Origin: Gilvimarinus chinensis DSM 19667
Lineage (GTDB): Bacteria; Pseudomonadota; Gammaproteobacteria; Pseudomonadales; Cellvibrionaceae
Length of the DNA: 64,000 nucleotides
Direction of reading: 5' to 3'
Assembly: GCF_000377745.1 (NCBI RefSeq)
Contig: NZ_KB898708.1
Coordinates: forward strand, 388,814 to 452,813
This document shows, in pieces, positions 9,143 through 19,461 of this stretch. Under the pieces are notes generated by a model that was not told where the DNA came from, searched no databases, and saw only the letters and a program-made list of their open reading frames with translations. Positions within the stretch are counted from its first letter, which is position 1. Each line of letters opens with the position of its first letter. The translations under genes were made by a program, and so were the position numbers.

Positions 9143-9994
9143 ATGAAACCGTCAGCTATGCAAGAACTGGATTCAAGTTCGTTGACCAACCCAGGCAGCA
9201 AAAGAAGCAATAATGAAGATTGCTTCTTAAGCTTGCCCGACCAGGCGTTATGGATGGTCGCCGATGGCATGGGTGGCCACGACGCCGGTGAAGTCGCCAG
9301 TGCCATCGTACGCGACACCTTGAAAGAATACTCAGGTCTGCCTCTTAGCGAATCCATACAACGCGCGCATCGCGCCATTTTAACCGCAGCCGACAACGGC
9401 ATTGGCGCAGAGGGAATGGGCTCGACCGTGGTCGCCCTGAAACATCACGGTGAAACCTTCGAGGTTGCCTGGGTGGGCGATAGCCGCGCCTATCAATACT
9501 CTCCAGAGCATGGCTTGCAAGCACTAACGACCGACCACTCCTATGTGCAGATGCTGCTTGCAAGTGGTGCCATTAACCCCGCCGATGCTGAAACCCATCC
9601 AGACAAAAATATTATTACCCAGTGCCTGGGCTCTCAGGAAATGGATACGGTTAAAGTCGACACCCTGAGCCGCAACTGGCAGGCACAACAATGGCTGCTT
9701 CTGTGCAGCGACGGATTAACAGATGAGCTGAGCCAGACCGAAATAAGCGCAATTTTACAGCGCAGTCGATCCCCCGAGCAGGCCACTCGTGAGCTGGTTA
9801 AAGCGGCTTTGAACGCTGGCGGTCGCGACAATGTCACTGTCCAGATTATAGCCGCCCCGAAACAACCCAAAACAGGTTTTTTCTCGGCACTGGAGTGGGT
9901 GCCGGTATTTACTCATAATCGTCGCCTGGATGCGGCTATATACAGTGCGGCACTGCTAGCGCTTTTTGCCTTGCTTTACTGGACGACTTTCTAA
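9143..9994 (+). CDS. PP2C-family protein serine/threonine phosphatase with C-terminal membrane anchor
   Basis: 283 residues. All main PP2C motifs are present: RSNNEDCF (residues 21-28), VADGMGGHDAGEVAS with metal ligands D41 and G42, WVGDSRAYQYS, LLCSDGLTDELS, and GGRDNVTVQII. The last 20 residues (AAIYSAALLALFALLYWTTF) form a transmembrane segment, so the catalytic domain should face the cytoplasm as a tail-anchored protein. It ends 6 bases before the kinase gene; the two form a reversible phosphorylation pair like PppA/PpkA or Stp/PknB. The start is uncertain (9143 or 9158), with no good Shine-Dalgarno sequence for either. Confidence 0.93.
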   Translation: MKPSAMQELDSSSLTNPGSKRSNNEDCFLSLPDQALWMVADGMGGHDAGEVASAIVRDTLKEYSGLPLSESIQRAHRAILTAADNGIGAEGMGSTVVALKHHGETFEVAWVGDSRAYQYSPEHGLQALTTDHSYVQMLLASGAINPADAETHPDKNIITQCLGSQEMDTVKVDTLSRNWQAQQWLLLCSDGLTDELSQTEISAILQRSRSPEQATRELVKAALNAGGRDNVTVQIIAAPKQPKTGFFSALEWVPVFTHNRRLDAAIYSAALLALFALLYWTTF

Positions 9995-10000
9995 ACCGAC

Positions 10001-12490
10001 ATGCAAATACCCGGCTATAGAATAATTCGCAAAATAAATCACGGTGGCATGTCGACCGTGTATTTGGCTATTCAAGAAAGTGTCGGCCGCGTGGTCGCAC
10101 TGAAAGTGATGTCCCCTGCCCTGAATGGCGATCCTAGTTTTAGCGAACGATTCCAGCGTGAAGCCAATATCGTCGGTCAATTATCACACCCGCATATTGT
10201 CTCGATTTACGACATTGGCAAGCATGATAATTTGAACTACATCGCAATGGACTACCTCCCCGGAGGCTCCATTCACGACAAAATGCTTGCGGGAATGGAG
10301 GGTGCCTCAGCGCTGAAAATCTTAAAAGAAATCGGCGCCGCATTAGATCACGCCCATGAAAAAGGCTATGTTCACAGAGATATTAAACCGGAGAACATTC
10401 TCTTCCGTGATGACGGGTCTGCAGTGCTCACTGACTTTGGCGTGGCGCGAGCGCAATCATTACATTCACGAGCGACCCACGCCGGTACGGTTGTAGGTAC
10501 CCCTCATTATATGAGCCCCGAGCAAACGCGGGGTAAAGCGGTGGACTCTCGGTCTGACCTTTACAGTCTTGGGATAGTTTTTTATGAAATGCTCACAGGC
10601 TCTGTACCTTATCAGGGCGAAGAGGCTGTGGCGATCGCACTAAAACATTTGGCCGCCCCACTGCCTGCTTTACCCTCCCATTACATTCGCTTCCAACCAA
10701 TACTTGATAAACTTTTGGATAAGGATCCCGCCAAACGTTATCAAAATGGTCGTGAGCTTGTTCATGACATTGATGTGCTGCAACTGCAAATGCGAGAACA
10801 AGGCGAAGACTTTTTGTCCTCTCAGGGTGGGCTGGTTAGTCAATTCGGTAACTTGTTCAACCTGCTGGCACGGCGAACCCGAGCCAGTGTGAAAAACGGC
10901 GTGGCCATGGGCATATCCTATGTGAGTGCTGTGCGATTTAATAAAAAACGCGGCTTCTTTCGCCAGGACAACCAAATCGACACTTCGACCCATCGCTTAA
11001 CACAACAAAACACACTGGTTGAAACCAAGGTTCACCCTCAAGCCCAGGCAAACACTTTGCTTGTTGCCTGGCGAGAGATTCCTTTGTTAAATAGACAGCT
11101 AATAATCGCGGCTTGTGCGGTTTGTGTTATCGCCATTGTTTTATTGATTTGGCAAGGTTCAAGCAACACCAAGCCAGAGTTAACAACCACCCTTCATGGC
11201 CCGTTAAGCACATCAGAATCAACCTCAGCCGGCCAGGCTTCAAGTGCGACCGGTCAATACGAAACAGGGTCGGGTGAGCCCCCCATAAGCGTAGAGCCCT
11301 TTAAAAATAAACCGCTTTTGGCAGCGGAGCACAACAACGCGCTAACCCCAAACCTAGCCGATGAACAAACTTCATTGACGACGACAACTGACGACAACGC
11401 CGCACCAGCCGACAAAGATAAATCAGAACCAGCTTCGCAAACCGTCACTGCCATCGAGCCAGACAGCAGCGCAGTTTCTGCACAAGCTTCTGATGCAGCT
11501 AAATCGTCAATACCTGCCGAACCCAACGAAAGTGATACGCTGTTTGCTCTTGCCGTTCAGACTAAACCCGCCAATGCACGGGTGCGCATAATGAACATTC
11601 GCGAAAAGTATCACGAGGGCATTGCCCTTGCTTCCGGTCGTTATCAGGTGGAGGTCACAGCCCCCGGATACCGCAAATATTTACAGTGGACGCAAATTAA
11701 AGATGAAGATGTACGCCTTGAGGTTACTTTAGCGCCCTCTCGTGAACCCGGCAGCGAATTTCAAGACAGCCTGGCCAGTGGCGGCAAAGGGCCAGTAATG
11801 ACAGTTATCCCTGCTGGGCGCTTTAATATGGGGGGGCCGGAAACCGCAGCAAGTCCGGGTCATACAGTCACGCTAGAAAATGCTATTGCCATGAGCAAGT
11901 ACGAAGTCACTTTTGAAGAGTACGAGCGTTTTGCAAAGCATCAGTCTATGCCCTTACCTGGTGATAATCGCTGGGGCCGAGAACAGCGCCCGGTCATTAA
12001 TATCAGCTGGGAAGAAGCTAAGCTGTATGCCAAATGGCTCAGCAACCAAACGGGAAAAACCTACCGCCTGCCCACCGAAGCCGAATGGGAATACGCGGCT
12101 AAAGCGGGGAAAAACACCGCCTATTGGTGGGGTGACAACCCAGAAGACGCCAGTGGCAAAGCCAATTGCCGCCGCCATTGCGACAGTGAGTACACTGGTT
12201 TATTTCGCTCTGAATCCGCCCCGGTGGGAAGTTTTGCCGCCAACGGCTTTGGTTTGCACGATACCGCAGGGAATGTTGCCGAATGGATTGAAGACTGCTA
12301 TCGCGACACTTATGACAACGCTGACGCTTCCAGCCAGGCCTATCAGCAAGAAAACTGCCCCGCCCGTGTGGTACGGGGCGGCTCAATGAATGATGACGCT
12401 GAAGCCATAAACAGCTACAGCCGCCGCTTTCAACCGCAGCACACCTACCATACAGACATTGGCATTCGCTTGGTTGTGGAACAGTTTTAA
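10001..12490 (+). CDS. Transmembrane Ser/Thr protein kinase with PEGA and FGE-sulfatase-like domains
   Basis: 829 residues. Kinase domain at about 8-265: glycine loop NHGGMSTV, K35 in VALK, catalytic HRDIKPEN (125-132), DFG (145-147). A juxtamembrane stretch is followed by one transmembrane helix (about 362-385, LIIAACAVCVIAIVLLIW), a low-complexity Thr/Ser/Ala linker, a PEGA domain (about 515-590, VQTKPANARVRIMN), and a C-terminal formylglycine-generating-enzyme-like domain (about 600-829, IPAGRFNMGG to RGGSMNDD and DIGIRLV). The extracytoplasmic part may sense a ligand while the kinase signals inside. PpkA-like architecture is known from type VI secretion loci, but no such genes are in this window. 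Confidence 0.9.
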   Translation: MQIPGYRIIRKINHGGMSTVYLAIQESVGRVVALKVMSPALNGDPSFSERFQREANIVGQLSHPHIVSIYDIGKHDNLNYIAMDYLPGGSIHDKMLAGMEGASALKILKEIGAALDHAHEKGYVHRDIKPENILFRDDGSAVLTDFGVARAQSLHSRATHAGTVVGTPHYMSPEQTRGKAVDSRSDLYSLGIVFYEMLTGSVPYQGEEAVAIALKHLAAPLPALPSHYIRFQPILDKLLDKDPAKRYQNGRELVHDIDVLQLQMREQGEDFLSSQGGLVSQFGNLFNLLARRTRASVKNGVAMGISYVSAVRFNKKRGFFRQDNQIDTSTHRLTQQNTLVETKVHPQAQANTLLVAWREIPLLNRQLIIAACAVCVIAIVLLIWQGSSNTKPELTTTLHGPLSTSESTSAGQASSATGQYETGSGEPPISVEPFKNKPLLAAEHNNALTPNLADEQTSLTTTTDDNAAPADKDKSEPASQTVTAIEPDSSAVSAQASDAAKSSIPAEPNESDTLFALAVQTKPANARVRIMNIREKYHEGIALASGRYQVEVTAPGYRKYLQWTQIKDEDVRLEVTLAPSREPGSEFQDSLASGGKGPVMTVIPAGRFNMGGPETAASPGHTVTLENAIAMSKYEVTFEEYERFAKHQSMPLPGDNRWGREQRPVINISWEEAKLYAKWLSNQTGKTYRLPTEAEWEYAAKAGKNTAYWWGDNPEDASGKANCRRHCDSEYTGLFRSESAPVGSFAANGFGLHDTAGNVAEWIEDCYRDTYDNADASSQAYQQENCPARVVRGGSMNDDAEAINSYSRRFQPQHTYHTDIGIRLVVEQF

Positions 12491-12511
12491 CAACCGAAAA
12501 AAACCGTTTCA

Positions 12512-14518
12512 CTACCCCGCAGCTTGATGCTTTAAGCTTTGAATTTGATCCCGAAGCGCGGCTGCTTTCTCAAATTCAAGATCTTTTGCCGCCTTCATCA
12601 TTTCATTTTCCAGGCGCTCGATCTGCTTAAAGACATCACCACCTTCAGCAATAACGACCGACTCTGCCGCACCGCGTTTATCGGTTTTACGCCGCCCCTT
12701 AAGGCCAGCGCCCGGCACCTGCGCGCCCTCAAGAATGTCCGCCACGTTTTTGCGTATACCCTGAGGGGTAATGCCATGCTCAAGATTGTGTTGAACTTGT
12801 TTTTCACGACGGCGCTCAGTTTCATCCAGTGCACGCTGCATGGAACCTGTTATTCGATCAGCGTAGAGAATCGCTTTGCCGTTCACATTTCGCGCCGCGC
12901 GGCCAATGGTTTGAATCAATGAGCGATCAGAGCGTAAGAAGCCTTCTTTGTCGGCATCAAAAATGGCCACCAGAGACACCTCCGGCATATCGAGGCCTTC
13001 ACGCAACAGGTTGATGCCCACCAACACGTCAAATTCCCCCAGGCGTAGATCACGAATGATTTCGACCCGTTCGACCGTATCAATGTCTGAGTGTAAGTAG
13101 CGTACCCGTACCCCTTGTTCGATCAAATACTCCGTTAAATCTTCAGCCATACGCTTGGTTAATACCGTAATTAATACCCGCTCGTCGGCCTCAACCTTGC
13201 GCTTTAACTCGGATAGCACGTCATCCACCTGAGTGGTAGCGGGCCGAATTTCCACCTCCGGGTCCACCAAACCCGTGGGGCGGACCACTTGCTCTACTAC
13301 CTGACCGGCGTGCTCGTTCTCATAGGGTCCGGGAGTGGCCGAAACAAAAATCATCTGCGGCGCCCTCGCCTCCCATTCGTCAAAGCGCATGGGGCGATTA
13401 TCCAGCGCCGACGGTAAGCGAAATCCGTATTCCACCAGGGTTTCTTTACGGGAGCGATCACCTTTATACATGGCGCCAATCTGCGGCACAGTCACATGGG
13501 ACTCGTCGATGACCAACAACGATTCTGCAGGTAAGTAATCAAACAACGTAGGAGGCGCTTCGCCTGGGTCTCGCCCAGACAGATAGCGGGAATAATTTTC
13601 GATGCCGTTACAGTAGCCAAGCTCTTGCATCATTTCCAGGTCGTAGCGGGTGCGCTGCTCCAGCCTTTGAGCCTCAACCAGTTTGTCGTTGTCGCGCAGC
13701 TGTTTCAGCCGTTCATCCAACTCGACTTTAATATCCTCAATGGCCTGCACGATACGCTCGCGGGGCGTTACATAGTGAGATTTAGGGTAAATCGTCATAC
13801 GAGGCACCTTGTTCAGCACCTCGCCGGTCAGCGGGTCAAAAATGGAAATCTGCTCTATTTCATCATCAAACAATTCAACCCGTACCGCTTCAAACTCAGA
13901 ATCCGCCGGGAAAATATCGATGACATCACCACGCACACGATAGGTTGCGCGCTGAAAATCCATATCGTTACGAGTGTATTGCAGCTCGGCCAAGCGTCGC
14001 AGAATCTTTCGCTGATCAATGCGATCCCCGCGCACCAAATGAAGAATCATTTTTAAGTAAGATTCTGGGTCACCCAGGCCGTAAATGGCCGACACGGTTG
14101 CAATGACAATAGCGTCTTTGCGCTCCATTAACGCTTTGGTCGCCGACAAACGCATCTGCTCTATGTGCTCGTTTACCGAGGCATCTTTTTCAATAAACGT
14201 GTCTGACGAGGGTACATACGCCTCGGGCTGGTAATAATCGTAGTAAGAAACAAAATATTCAACGGCATTGTGAGGAAAAAACTCTTTGAATTCACCGTAC
14301 AGCTGTGCGGCCAGAGTTTTATTATGTGCCATCACCAGGGTGGGCCGCTGCGCACGAGCCACCACGTGGGCGATGGAAAAAGTTTTGCCCGAGCCGGTTA
14401 CCCCAAGTAGGGTTTGGTGAGCCAAACCAGATTCGAGACCATCTACCAGCCCCGCTATTGCAGTAGGTTGGTCACCCGCAGGCTGGTAGTCGCTTTCAAC
14501 CGAGAATTGTTTAGTCAT
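12512..14518 (-). CDS. uvrB: Excinuclease ABC subunit B
   Basis: 668 residues, standard for UvrB. Walker A is [14 protein letters not shown]; the beta-hairpin region includes [21 protein letters not shown] near residue 95; the helicase motifs VIDESHVT and [15 protein letters not shown] are present; the C-terminal UVR domain is [21 protein letters not shown]. It loads onto damaged DNA with UvrA and recruits UvrC in nucleotide excision repair. It converges with the kinase gene (21 bases between ends). I see no LexA-type CTG-N10-CAG box in the 85 bases upstream of its start. Confidence 0.98.
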   Translation of the reverse strand: MTKQFSVESDYQPAGDQPTAIAGLVDGLESGLAHQTLLGVTGSGKTFSIAHVVARAQRPTLVMAHNKTLAAQLYGEFKEFFPHNAVEYFVSYYDYYQPEAYVPSSDTFIEKDASVNEHIEQMRLSATKALMERKDAIVIATVSAIYGLGDPESYLKMILHLVRGDRIDQRKILRRLAELQYTRNDMDFQRATYRVRGDVIDIFPADSEFEAVRVELFDDEIEQISIFDPLTGEVLNKVPRMTIYPKSHYVTPRERIVQAIEDIKVELDERLKQLRDNDKLVEAQRLEQRTRYDLEMMQELGYCNGIENYSRYLSGRDPGEAPPTLFDYLPAESLLVIDESHVTVPQIGAMYKGDRSRKETLVEYGFRLPSALDNRPMRFDEWEARAPQMIFVSATPGPYENEHAGQVVEQVVRPTGLVDPEVEIRPATTQVDDVLSELKRKVEADERVLITVLTKRMAEDLTEYLIEQGVRVRYLHSDIDTVERVEIIRDLRLGEFDVLVGINLLREGLDMPEVSLVAIFDADKEGFLRSDRSLIQTIGRAARNVNGKAILYADRITGSMQRALDETERRREKQVQHNLEHGITPQGIRKNVADILEGAQVPGAGLKGRRKTDKRGAAESVVIAEGGDVFKQIERLENEMMKAAKDLEFEKAAALRDQIQSLKHQAAG

Positions 14519-14603
14519 AAGTGCCGATATAAGTTATGCAAAAACCCATTCTACCCTGCAAAACCTATGGCATATAGAGTTCAACTGGCCCTTGAACTTC
14601 GGC

Positions 14604-15527
14604 TTAGGACTCAACGGGGCTAGAAGTGAGAAGCTGCTTGAATTCCGCCAGCTCATGCAAAGGCTCAAGCGCGGGATCATCCATCATGGTTTCACGATAG
14701 CTCTCTGAGCGCTCAAGAGTTTCACTTAAATAGTGAATCGCCTGATCGTAATTACCCAGCATAGTTTTGGCACAGGCGAGCTGATAAAACGCGTGTGCGT
14801 TATCTGGATCTATGGCCAACGCCTGCTGGCACAAATTGATCGCCCACTGCACCTCTCCCAGCTCTAAAACTTCGTCAGCTTTATAGGTTAAGGCTTCGCA
14901 GTCCAGTGGGCGCACATCCAAAATCTGATCGTAAACCGCAATTTTATTGGCTGGCATGGTCTCTTGCGCCGCCCGCAACCAAAGCGCATGCACCTCTTGA
15001 GTTTTTTCAATTTCTTCGCGGTTAGCATCAATATGACGGGTTTTTTGGGTTAGCTGTTTCTCAATGGCTTCAAGGCGCTTTTCATAAGTGCTAACCAGCT
15101 TACCCACCTCTTCGTCGGCAATTTTGTTCATACGCTCTTTGATATCGCGCACGGAGGTCCAGCCCACCAAAACTAAAATTGAGCTAACCCCTGCAATCAG
15201 GTAGAAAAAGTAAGTAATGGTGTTAGTCGCATAGTTCACACCACGATCAATAGACTCTACCTGCCTGTCGACAATTTTTTCTGTCAGCTCGACACGCTGC
15301 TGGGCCATTTCACTGCGCAACTGTTTCAGCTCATCCAACACATAACGCTCTACAAACGGGTTGTATAATGGCTCTTGCAGCCCCTCTACCCGTGCCCGCG
15401 CTTCTGAGTCAGAAACCTGCACCCTGTCTGGTTCAGAGGTAGTTTGCTCAGCATTTTCTTGTGCCAACGAAAAAGCGCTGGCAAAAGCCAGCGCTAGCAT
15501 CAACACTACCGAATTTAGGCAGCGCAT
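14604..15527 (-). CDS. Membrane-anchored TPR protein at the end of the ectoine operon
   Basis: 307 residues. A cleavable signal peptide (LMLALAFASAFSLAQE) is followed by a coiled-coil stretch, a transmembrane helix (about 98-120, YFFYLIAGVSSILVLVGW), a second coiled coil (KRLEAIEKQLTQKT), and two or three TPR units (LGEVQWAINLCQQALAIDPDN, LGNYDQAIHYLSETLERS). The function is not recognised. The start overlaps the 3' end of ask by 13 bases, so it is translationally coupled to ectoine biosynthesis; a link to osmotic stress is inference. The next gene on this strand, uvrB, starts 85 bases further on. Confidence 0.8.
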   Translation of the reverse strand: MRCLNSVVLMLALAFASAFSLAQENAEQTTSEPDRVQVSDSEARARVEGLQEPLYNPFVERYVLDELKQLRSEMAQQRVELTEKIVDRQVESIDRGVNYATNTITYFFYLIAGVSSILVLVGWTSVRDIKERMNKIADEEVGKLVSTYEKRLEAIEKQLTQKTRHIDANREEIEKTQEVHALWLRAAQETMPANKIAVYDQILDVRPLDCEALTYKADEVLELGEVQWAINLCQQALAIDPDNAHAFYQLACAKTMLGNYDQAIHYLSETLERSESYRETMMDDPALEPLHELAEFKQLLTSSPVES

Positions 15528-16951
15528 ATCGCCTCTCCGTGGTTGTGCACCTCAATTAGACATCGATGCAGGCTTTGAACGGCCAAATCATAATCGTCTT
15601 CATCGAGAATAAATTGCATATCGACTTGACGAATTGACTGATGCATGGCGAGAATACTGATGTTCACCTCGGAAAGCGCCGATACCGTCTTGGCCAGCAT
15701 ACCTGGCACCTTCATGTCGCTACCTATGGCCGATACCACCGCGACTTTGCGGGTGTTAATCTCCGCGTCTGGATACAACTCTTCCAATACGCGACGAATA
15801 CGGTTGACCGTTTTCAGGTTGGCCCCTACATAATGAGTGATGGTATTAGCATTAATATCTTTACTCACTACATGCGCTTTATAACGAGCAATGGTTTTAA
15901 GAATACTAGAGTCATACTCATCAATACTGCCCATCATGTCTTGATCAAACAGCTCGATAGAGTACACCCGGCGACGACCGGCAATAATCTCAACCCTGGG
16001 CGTATCGCTGACATAATCTCCCGTAATCAGGGTGCCGGCGTGTTCTGGCTCAAAAGTATTCATCACTCGCAGCGGTATATCCGCCTGGCGCAGGCCTTTT
16101 GCGGCGCGAGGATGAATTGCCTCCATACCTAGGTTTGCCAACTGATCAGCCACATCATAATTAGTGCGACCGATAGGAACCACTTTATCGGCGCCCACCA
16201 AACGCGGGTCCGCACTGCTTAGGTGATACTCTTTGTGAATAATAGACTCACGCGCACCGGTTAAAACCGCAATGCGACTAAAAGTCATTTCACTGTAACC
16301 GCGATCAAAGGTCGCCATTAACCCCTTGTCACAATGGGTATAGCCAGTGGCAATAGCAAGTTCGCTGGCATAATCAACATCGTCGAACGCTTTTTTGATC
16401 ATGTCATCCAGAGTTTCGGCCTGGTCGGCCTGCCATCCAGATAAATCCACAAACCGAGCATTGATTCCATCGCGCTCAAGCAAATGGGTCATATTCCATG
16501 CACTATGAGCCTCACCGAGACTGGCGAGCATTTCTCGTACAGTAAACAAATGGGACTGCAGCTCAAAATGGCCATGTTGACACAAGCGCTCAAGATCCTT
16601 CAGTACACGCTCAGCATCCTCTAAACGCTGAGCGATAAAATCGTTGGCTTTTTCGCCGAGCTCAGTCTGACCAAACAATGATTCGTTAATTGCAAACATC
16701 TCGCGGCGTACGTCGCTGAATGCTTGATGCCAATCTTCGTCATCACTGGTACTCGCAAACAAACCATAAACACCGGGTTTGCCGTTCTTCTTGTTTTCCA
16801 GCAGCAAGTCGGTTATACCGCCATACGCCGAAACAACAAAAACACGATTGTAAATATCGCTGCTGTTATTGCCTTTTAAAATAACATTATCACGCACCGC
16901 CTCGTACTGACTCATGGAGGTGCCGCCAATTTTTTCTACTGTATGATTCAT
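15515..16951 (-). CDS. ask: Aspartate kinase of the ectoine pathway (Ask_Ect)
   Basis: 478 residues, longer than housekeeping aspartate kinases and typical of the Ask_Ect type. N-terminal VEKIGGTSMSQYEAV is the kinase KxGGTS-type motif, and EYHLSSADPRLV is the aspartate/ATP-binding region. C-terminal ACT domains include VAVVSAIGSDMKVPGMLAKT and ISILAMHQSIRQVDMQFIL. It phosphorylates aspartate, giving aspartyl phosphate for aspartate semialdehyde and so diaminobutyrate; this paralogue usually escapes lysine/threonine feedback. It lies 46 bases downstream of ectC. Confidence 0.93.
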   Translation of the reverse strand: MNHTVEKIGGTSMSQYEAVRDNVILKGNNSSDIYNRVFVVSAYGGITDLLLENKKNGKPGVYGLFASTSDDEDWHQAFSDVRREMFAINESLFGQTELGEKANDFIAQRLEDAERVLKDLERLCQHGHFELQSHLFTVREMLASLGEAHSAWNMTHLLERDGINARFVDLSGWQADQAETLDDMIKKAFDDVDYASELAIATGYTHCDKGLMATFDRGYSEMTFSRIAVLTGARESIIHKEYHLSSADPRLVGADKVVPIGRTNYDVADQLANLGMEAIHPRAAKGLRQADIPLRVMNTFEPEHAGTLITGDYVSDTPRVEIIAGRRRVYSIELFDQDMMGSIDEYDSSILKTIARYKAHVVSKDINANTITHYVGANLKTVNRIRRVLEELYPDAEINTRKVAVVSAIGSDMKVPGMLAKTVSALSEVNISILAMHQSIRQVDMQFILDEDDYDLAVQSLHRCLIEVHNHGEAICAA

Positions 16952-16997
16952 AGCCTCGCCTTAAATTGAATTGATAGAAGTGTTACCCCCTATCAAC

Positions 16998-17396
16998 TCA
17001 GTCTTTAACCTCTTCCGCATCCAGTTCATACGCACCTTCGGCATTATGAACCTCTTTGCCGTGCAGCGGAGGATTAAACACACACGCCATTTTCATCTCT
17101 TCGTCTGCTCGCAGTATATGCTTATCGTGTTTATCCAACGCATAAATAGTTCCGGGTTCAATGCTATGAACTTCACCTGTCGCTAAATCTTCAATAGAAC
17201 CGTAACCGCTCACGCAGTAAACAGACTCCAGGTGATTTTGGTAATGGAGGTGTAACTCGGCGCCGCGGTAGATAGTCGTAATATGGAAGGAGAACCCCAT
17301 ATTATCATTGCGAAGCAGCAACCGGGTACTATCCCAGCCTTCTGAGACAATCTTGCGGTCGGTTTTTTCGGCATCTTTCAGGCGTCTAACGAGCAT
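16998..17396 (-). CDS. ectC: L-ectoine synthase
   Basis: 132-residue cupin, standard length. [21 protein letters not shown] at the start, [23 protein letters not shown] in the barrel and [13 protein letters not shown] are characteristic EctC segments. It cyclises N-gamma-acetyl-L-2,4-diaminobutyrate to ectoine in the cytoplasm. The start ATG at 17396 has GGAG nine bases upstream. It lies 98 bases downstream of ectB, the largest gap in the operon, and that gap holds a small hairpin. Confidence 0.97.
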   Translation of the reverse strand: MLVRRLKDAEKTDRKIVSEGWDSTRLLLRNDNMGFSFHITTIYRGAELHLHYQNHLESVYCVSGYGSIEDLATGEVHSIEPGTIYALDKHDKHILRADEEMKMACVFNPPLHGKEVHNAEGAYELDAEEVKD

Positions 17397-17442
17397 ATAT
17401 CTACTCTCCAGTGTTCGATGGTTGTGTATTCAGTTTGAAAAT

Positions 17443-17459
17443 GGCGACACAAGGTCGCC
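17443..17459 (-). other. Hairpin in the ectB-ectC intergenic spacer
   Basis: GGCGAC - ACAAG - GTCGCC forms a perfect 6-bp stem in the 98-base spacer. No U-run follows on the minus strand (ATTTTC), so it is not a good terminator. It could act in mRNA processing or stability between ectB and ectC; this is inference. Confidence 0.4.
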
Positions 17460-17494
17460 CTGCTGCCCAGAGCTTTTTACTCTATGGAGCAGCC

Positions 17495-18769
17495 TTACGA
17501 GACCTTTTGCAAAGCTTCTTTGGCAAAGACTTCCGCGAAACTCTGCTCAAGTCTGTCCAGCCCTTCATTCAAGGCCTCTTCAGTAATAGTCAACGGACAG
17601 AAGCATTTGACGATTTGGCTGTGATTACCCGAGGTTTCAATGACCACGCCATGCTCAAAAGCGCGCTCGCACACCTTGCTGGCAAGTTCACCGGTGCGAC
17701 AATCTATGCCTTGCATCAAGCCGCGGCCTTTCAGACGCAATGTAATTTCACCATGAGCCTCAATAATCTTCTTAAACCGCTGAGTCACTAACTGAGACTT
17801 GGCTTTGATTTCTTTTTCCAGAGCATCGTCGCTCCAGTAATGCTCAATGGCTGCCGTAGCGGTTACAAACGCGTGATTATTACCACGGAAAGTACCATTG
17901 TGCTCACCCGGCTCCCAAATATCCAAGTCCGGTTTAATCATCACCACAGCAAAAGGCAAACCATAAGCACTCAGTGATTTCGACAAAGTCACAATATCGG
18001 GCTTAATGCCAGCAGGCTCAAAGCTAAAAAAGGTACCTGTGCGGCCACAGCCCGCCTGAATATCATCCAAAATCAGCAGAATCTCATGCTTCTTACACAG
18101 GCGCTCTAACGCTTGCAGCCACTCGGTGGTCGCCACATTCAAACCACCTTCACCTTGCACCGCTTCTACGATTACCGCGGCAGGCTTGTCGATGCCACTG
18201 GATGGATCTGACAACAATTTATCCATCATTTTTACGGTATCAACATCACGACCGTAGTAACCACAAAAGGGCATGCGATCGACATCACTCAAGGCAACAC
18301 CGGCACCGCCGCGGTGGTGTTGGTTACCGGTTGCCGAAACCGCCCCCAGCGAACAGCCGTGGAAACCGTTGGTGAATGAAATTATATTGGTTCGACCGGT
18401 GACTTTACGGGCAATTTTCAATGCCGCTTCAACTGCATTGGTACCCGTGGGACCGGTAAATTGCAGTACATATTCCATATCACGTGGAGCAAGGATCTTA
18501 TCGCGAAACACCTCTAGAAAGCGGGCTTTTGCCGCGCTGTGCATATCCAGGCCGTGAGTAATACCATCTTCGACGATGTAATCCATCAAAGCCTGCTTCA
18601 GGTGATCATTATTATGGCCGTAGTTCAACGAGCCAGCACCTGAAAGAAAATCAATATACTGTTTGCCGTCCTCGCCATACAGGTAACAATCTTTTGCTTT
18701 GTTAAACACCACCGGGAAAGAGCGAGCATAAGACTGAACTTCCGATTCCATTTCGTTAAAAATATTCAT
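17495..18769 (-). CDS. ectB: Diaminobutyrate--2-oxoglutarate transaminase
   Basis: 424 residues, class III PLP aminotransferase. N-terminal [51 protein letters not shown], the PLP-aspartate region [14 protein letters not shown] and the lysine-bearing [16 protein letters not shown] match EctB. It transaminates aspartate semialdehyde with glutamate to L-2,4-diaminobutyrate. It lies 54 bases downstream of ectA in the order ectA-ectB-ectC-ask. Confidence 0.97.
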   Translation of the reverse strand: MNIFNEMESEVQSYARSFPVVFNKAKDCYLYGEDGKQYIDFLSGAGSLNYGHNNDHLKQALMDYIVEDGITHGLDMHSAAKARFLEVFRDKILAPRDMEYVLQFTGPTGTNAVEAALKIARKVTGRTNIISFTNGFHGCSLGAVSATGNQHHRGGAGVALSDVDRMPFCGYYGRDVDTVKMMDKLLSDPSSGIDKPAAVIVEAVQGEGGLNVATTEWLQALERLCKKHEILLILDDIQAGCGRTGTFFSFEPAGIKPDIVTLSKSLSAYGLPFAVVMIKPDLDIWEPGEHNGTFRGNNHAFVTATAAIEHYWSDDALEKEIKAKSQLVTQRFKKIIEAHGEITLRLKGRGLMQGIDCRTGELASKVCERAFEHGVVIETSGNHSQIVKCFCPLTITEEALNEGLDRLEQSFAEVFAKEALQKVS

Positions 18770-18823
18770 ACTGACCTCAGTTAATAATAAACAGTGAATT
18801 CGTTTTTGGTTGACCTAAAGGCA

Positions 18824-19315
18824 TTAACGGGCAATAGGGCCAATTTCCAGCAGGTGCTCATCATCGTGCACCCCACCAAAATGCTTGTCCTTCTCGAAAT
18901 ACACGCCGCTGTTAAGTTCAGCGCCTAGATCTTTCGCCAGAGAGCGAAACAGCCCCCAGGACGCGTCGTTATCCGGAGTAATCGTCGTGTGGATATGAGT
19001 CACCTCTTTACAGGCTGGGCTCGCAAGCTGCTCTTTAACCAGTTTTTTCGCCAAACCAAGACCACGCCCGGCCTTATCCACCACAATCTGCCAAACAAAC
19101 AATACATGCGGCGCATTAGGCGGCACATAACCAGACACAAAGCCCACCATATTCCCGTCTTTAAAGGCCGCTATTGCCGTATCGGCAAAGTGGGAGCACT
19201 GCAAAAGATTGCAATAAATGGAATTGGGGTCTAGCGGAGGGTTGGCAGCCACCAGTTGATTGACGGCATATCCATCTTCAGAGGTGGGATGACGTAACTC
19301 TACAGAATTCGACAT
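18824..19315 (-). CDS. ectA: L-2,4-diaminobutyric acid acetyltransferase
   Basis: 163 residues from the ATG at 19315 (MSNSVELRHPTSEDG). An extension to a TTG at 19384 is possible, but the shorter form matches known EctA length. GNAT fold: VWQIVVDKAGRGLGLAKKLV is the acetyl-CoA-binding loop. It acetylates diaminobutyrate, the first committed step to ectoine. A purine-rich AGAGGA lies upstream with a rather long spacer. It is the first gene of the operon, divergent from ectR, with the EctR-like operator about 150 bases upstream. Confidence 0.95.
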   Translation of the reverse strand: MSNSVELRHPTSEDGYAVNQLVAANPPLDPNSIYCNLLQCSHFADTAIAAFKDGNMVGFVSGYVPPNAPHVLFVWQIVVDKAGRGLGLAKKLVKEQLASPACKEVTHIHTTITPDNDASWGLFRSLAKDLGAELNSGVYFEKDKHFGGVHDDEHLLEIGPIAR

Positions 19316-19461
19316 GAAATTTACTTTTTCCTCTAAGCAGATAAATTTAAACACTAACGACGATTTGTGACCAAACCTTGTCAATTCAGCAACTTTTGAA
19401 GCCTTTGTTGCTTATAAGCTTTACCTTACTGCTGAATATTAGTTAGTGCTCTAAACTTTAA

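Noticed and set aside
9143..12490. Type VI secretion regulatory locus
   Set aside because: Only the phosphatase/kinase pair is present; no structural type VI gene lies in the window.
14519..14603. LexA (SOS) box upstream of uvrB
   Set aside because: No CTG-N10-CAG palindrome is present.
16971..17186. Plus-strand frames opposite ectC and ask
   Set aside because: They are shadows of strongly recognised minus-strand genes.
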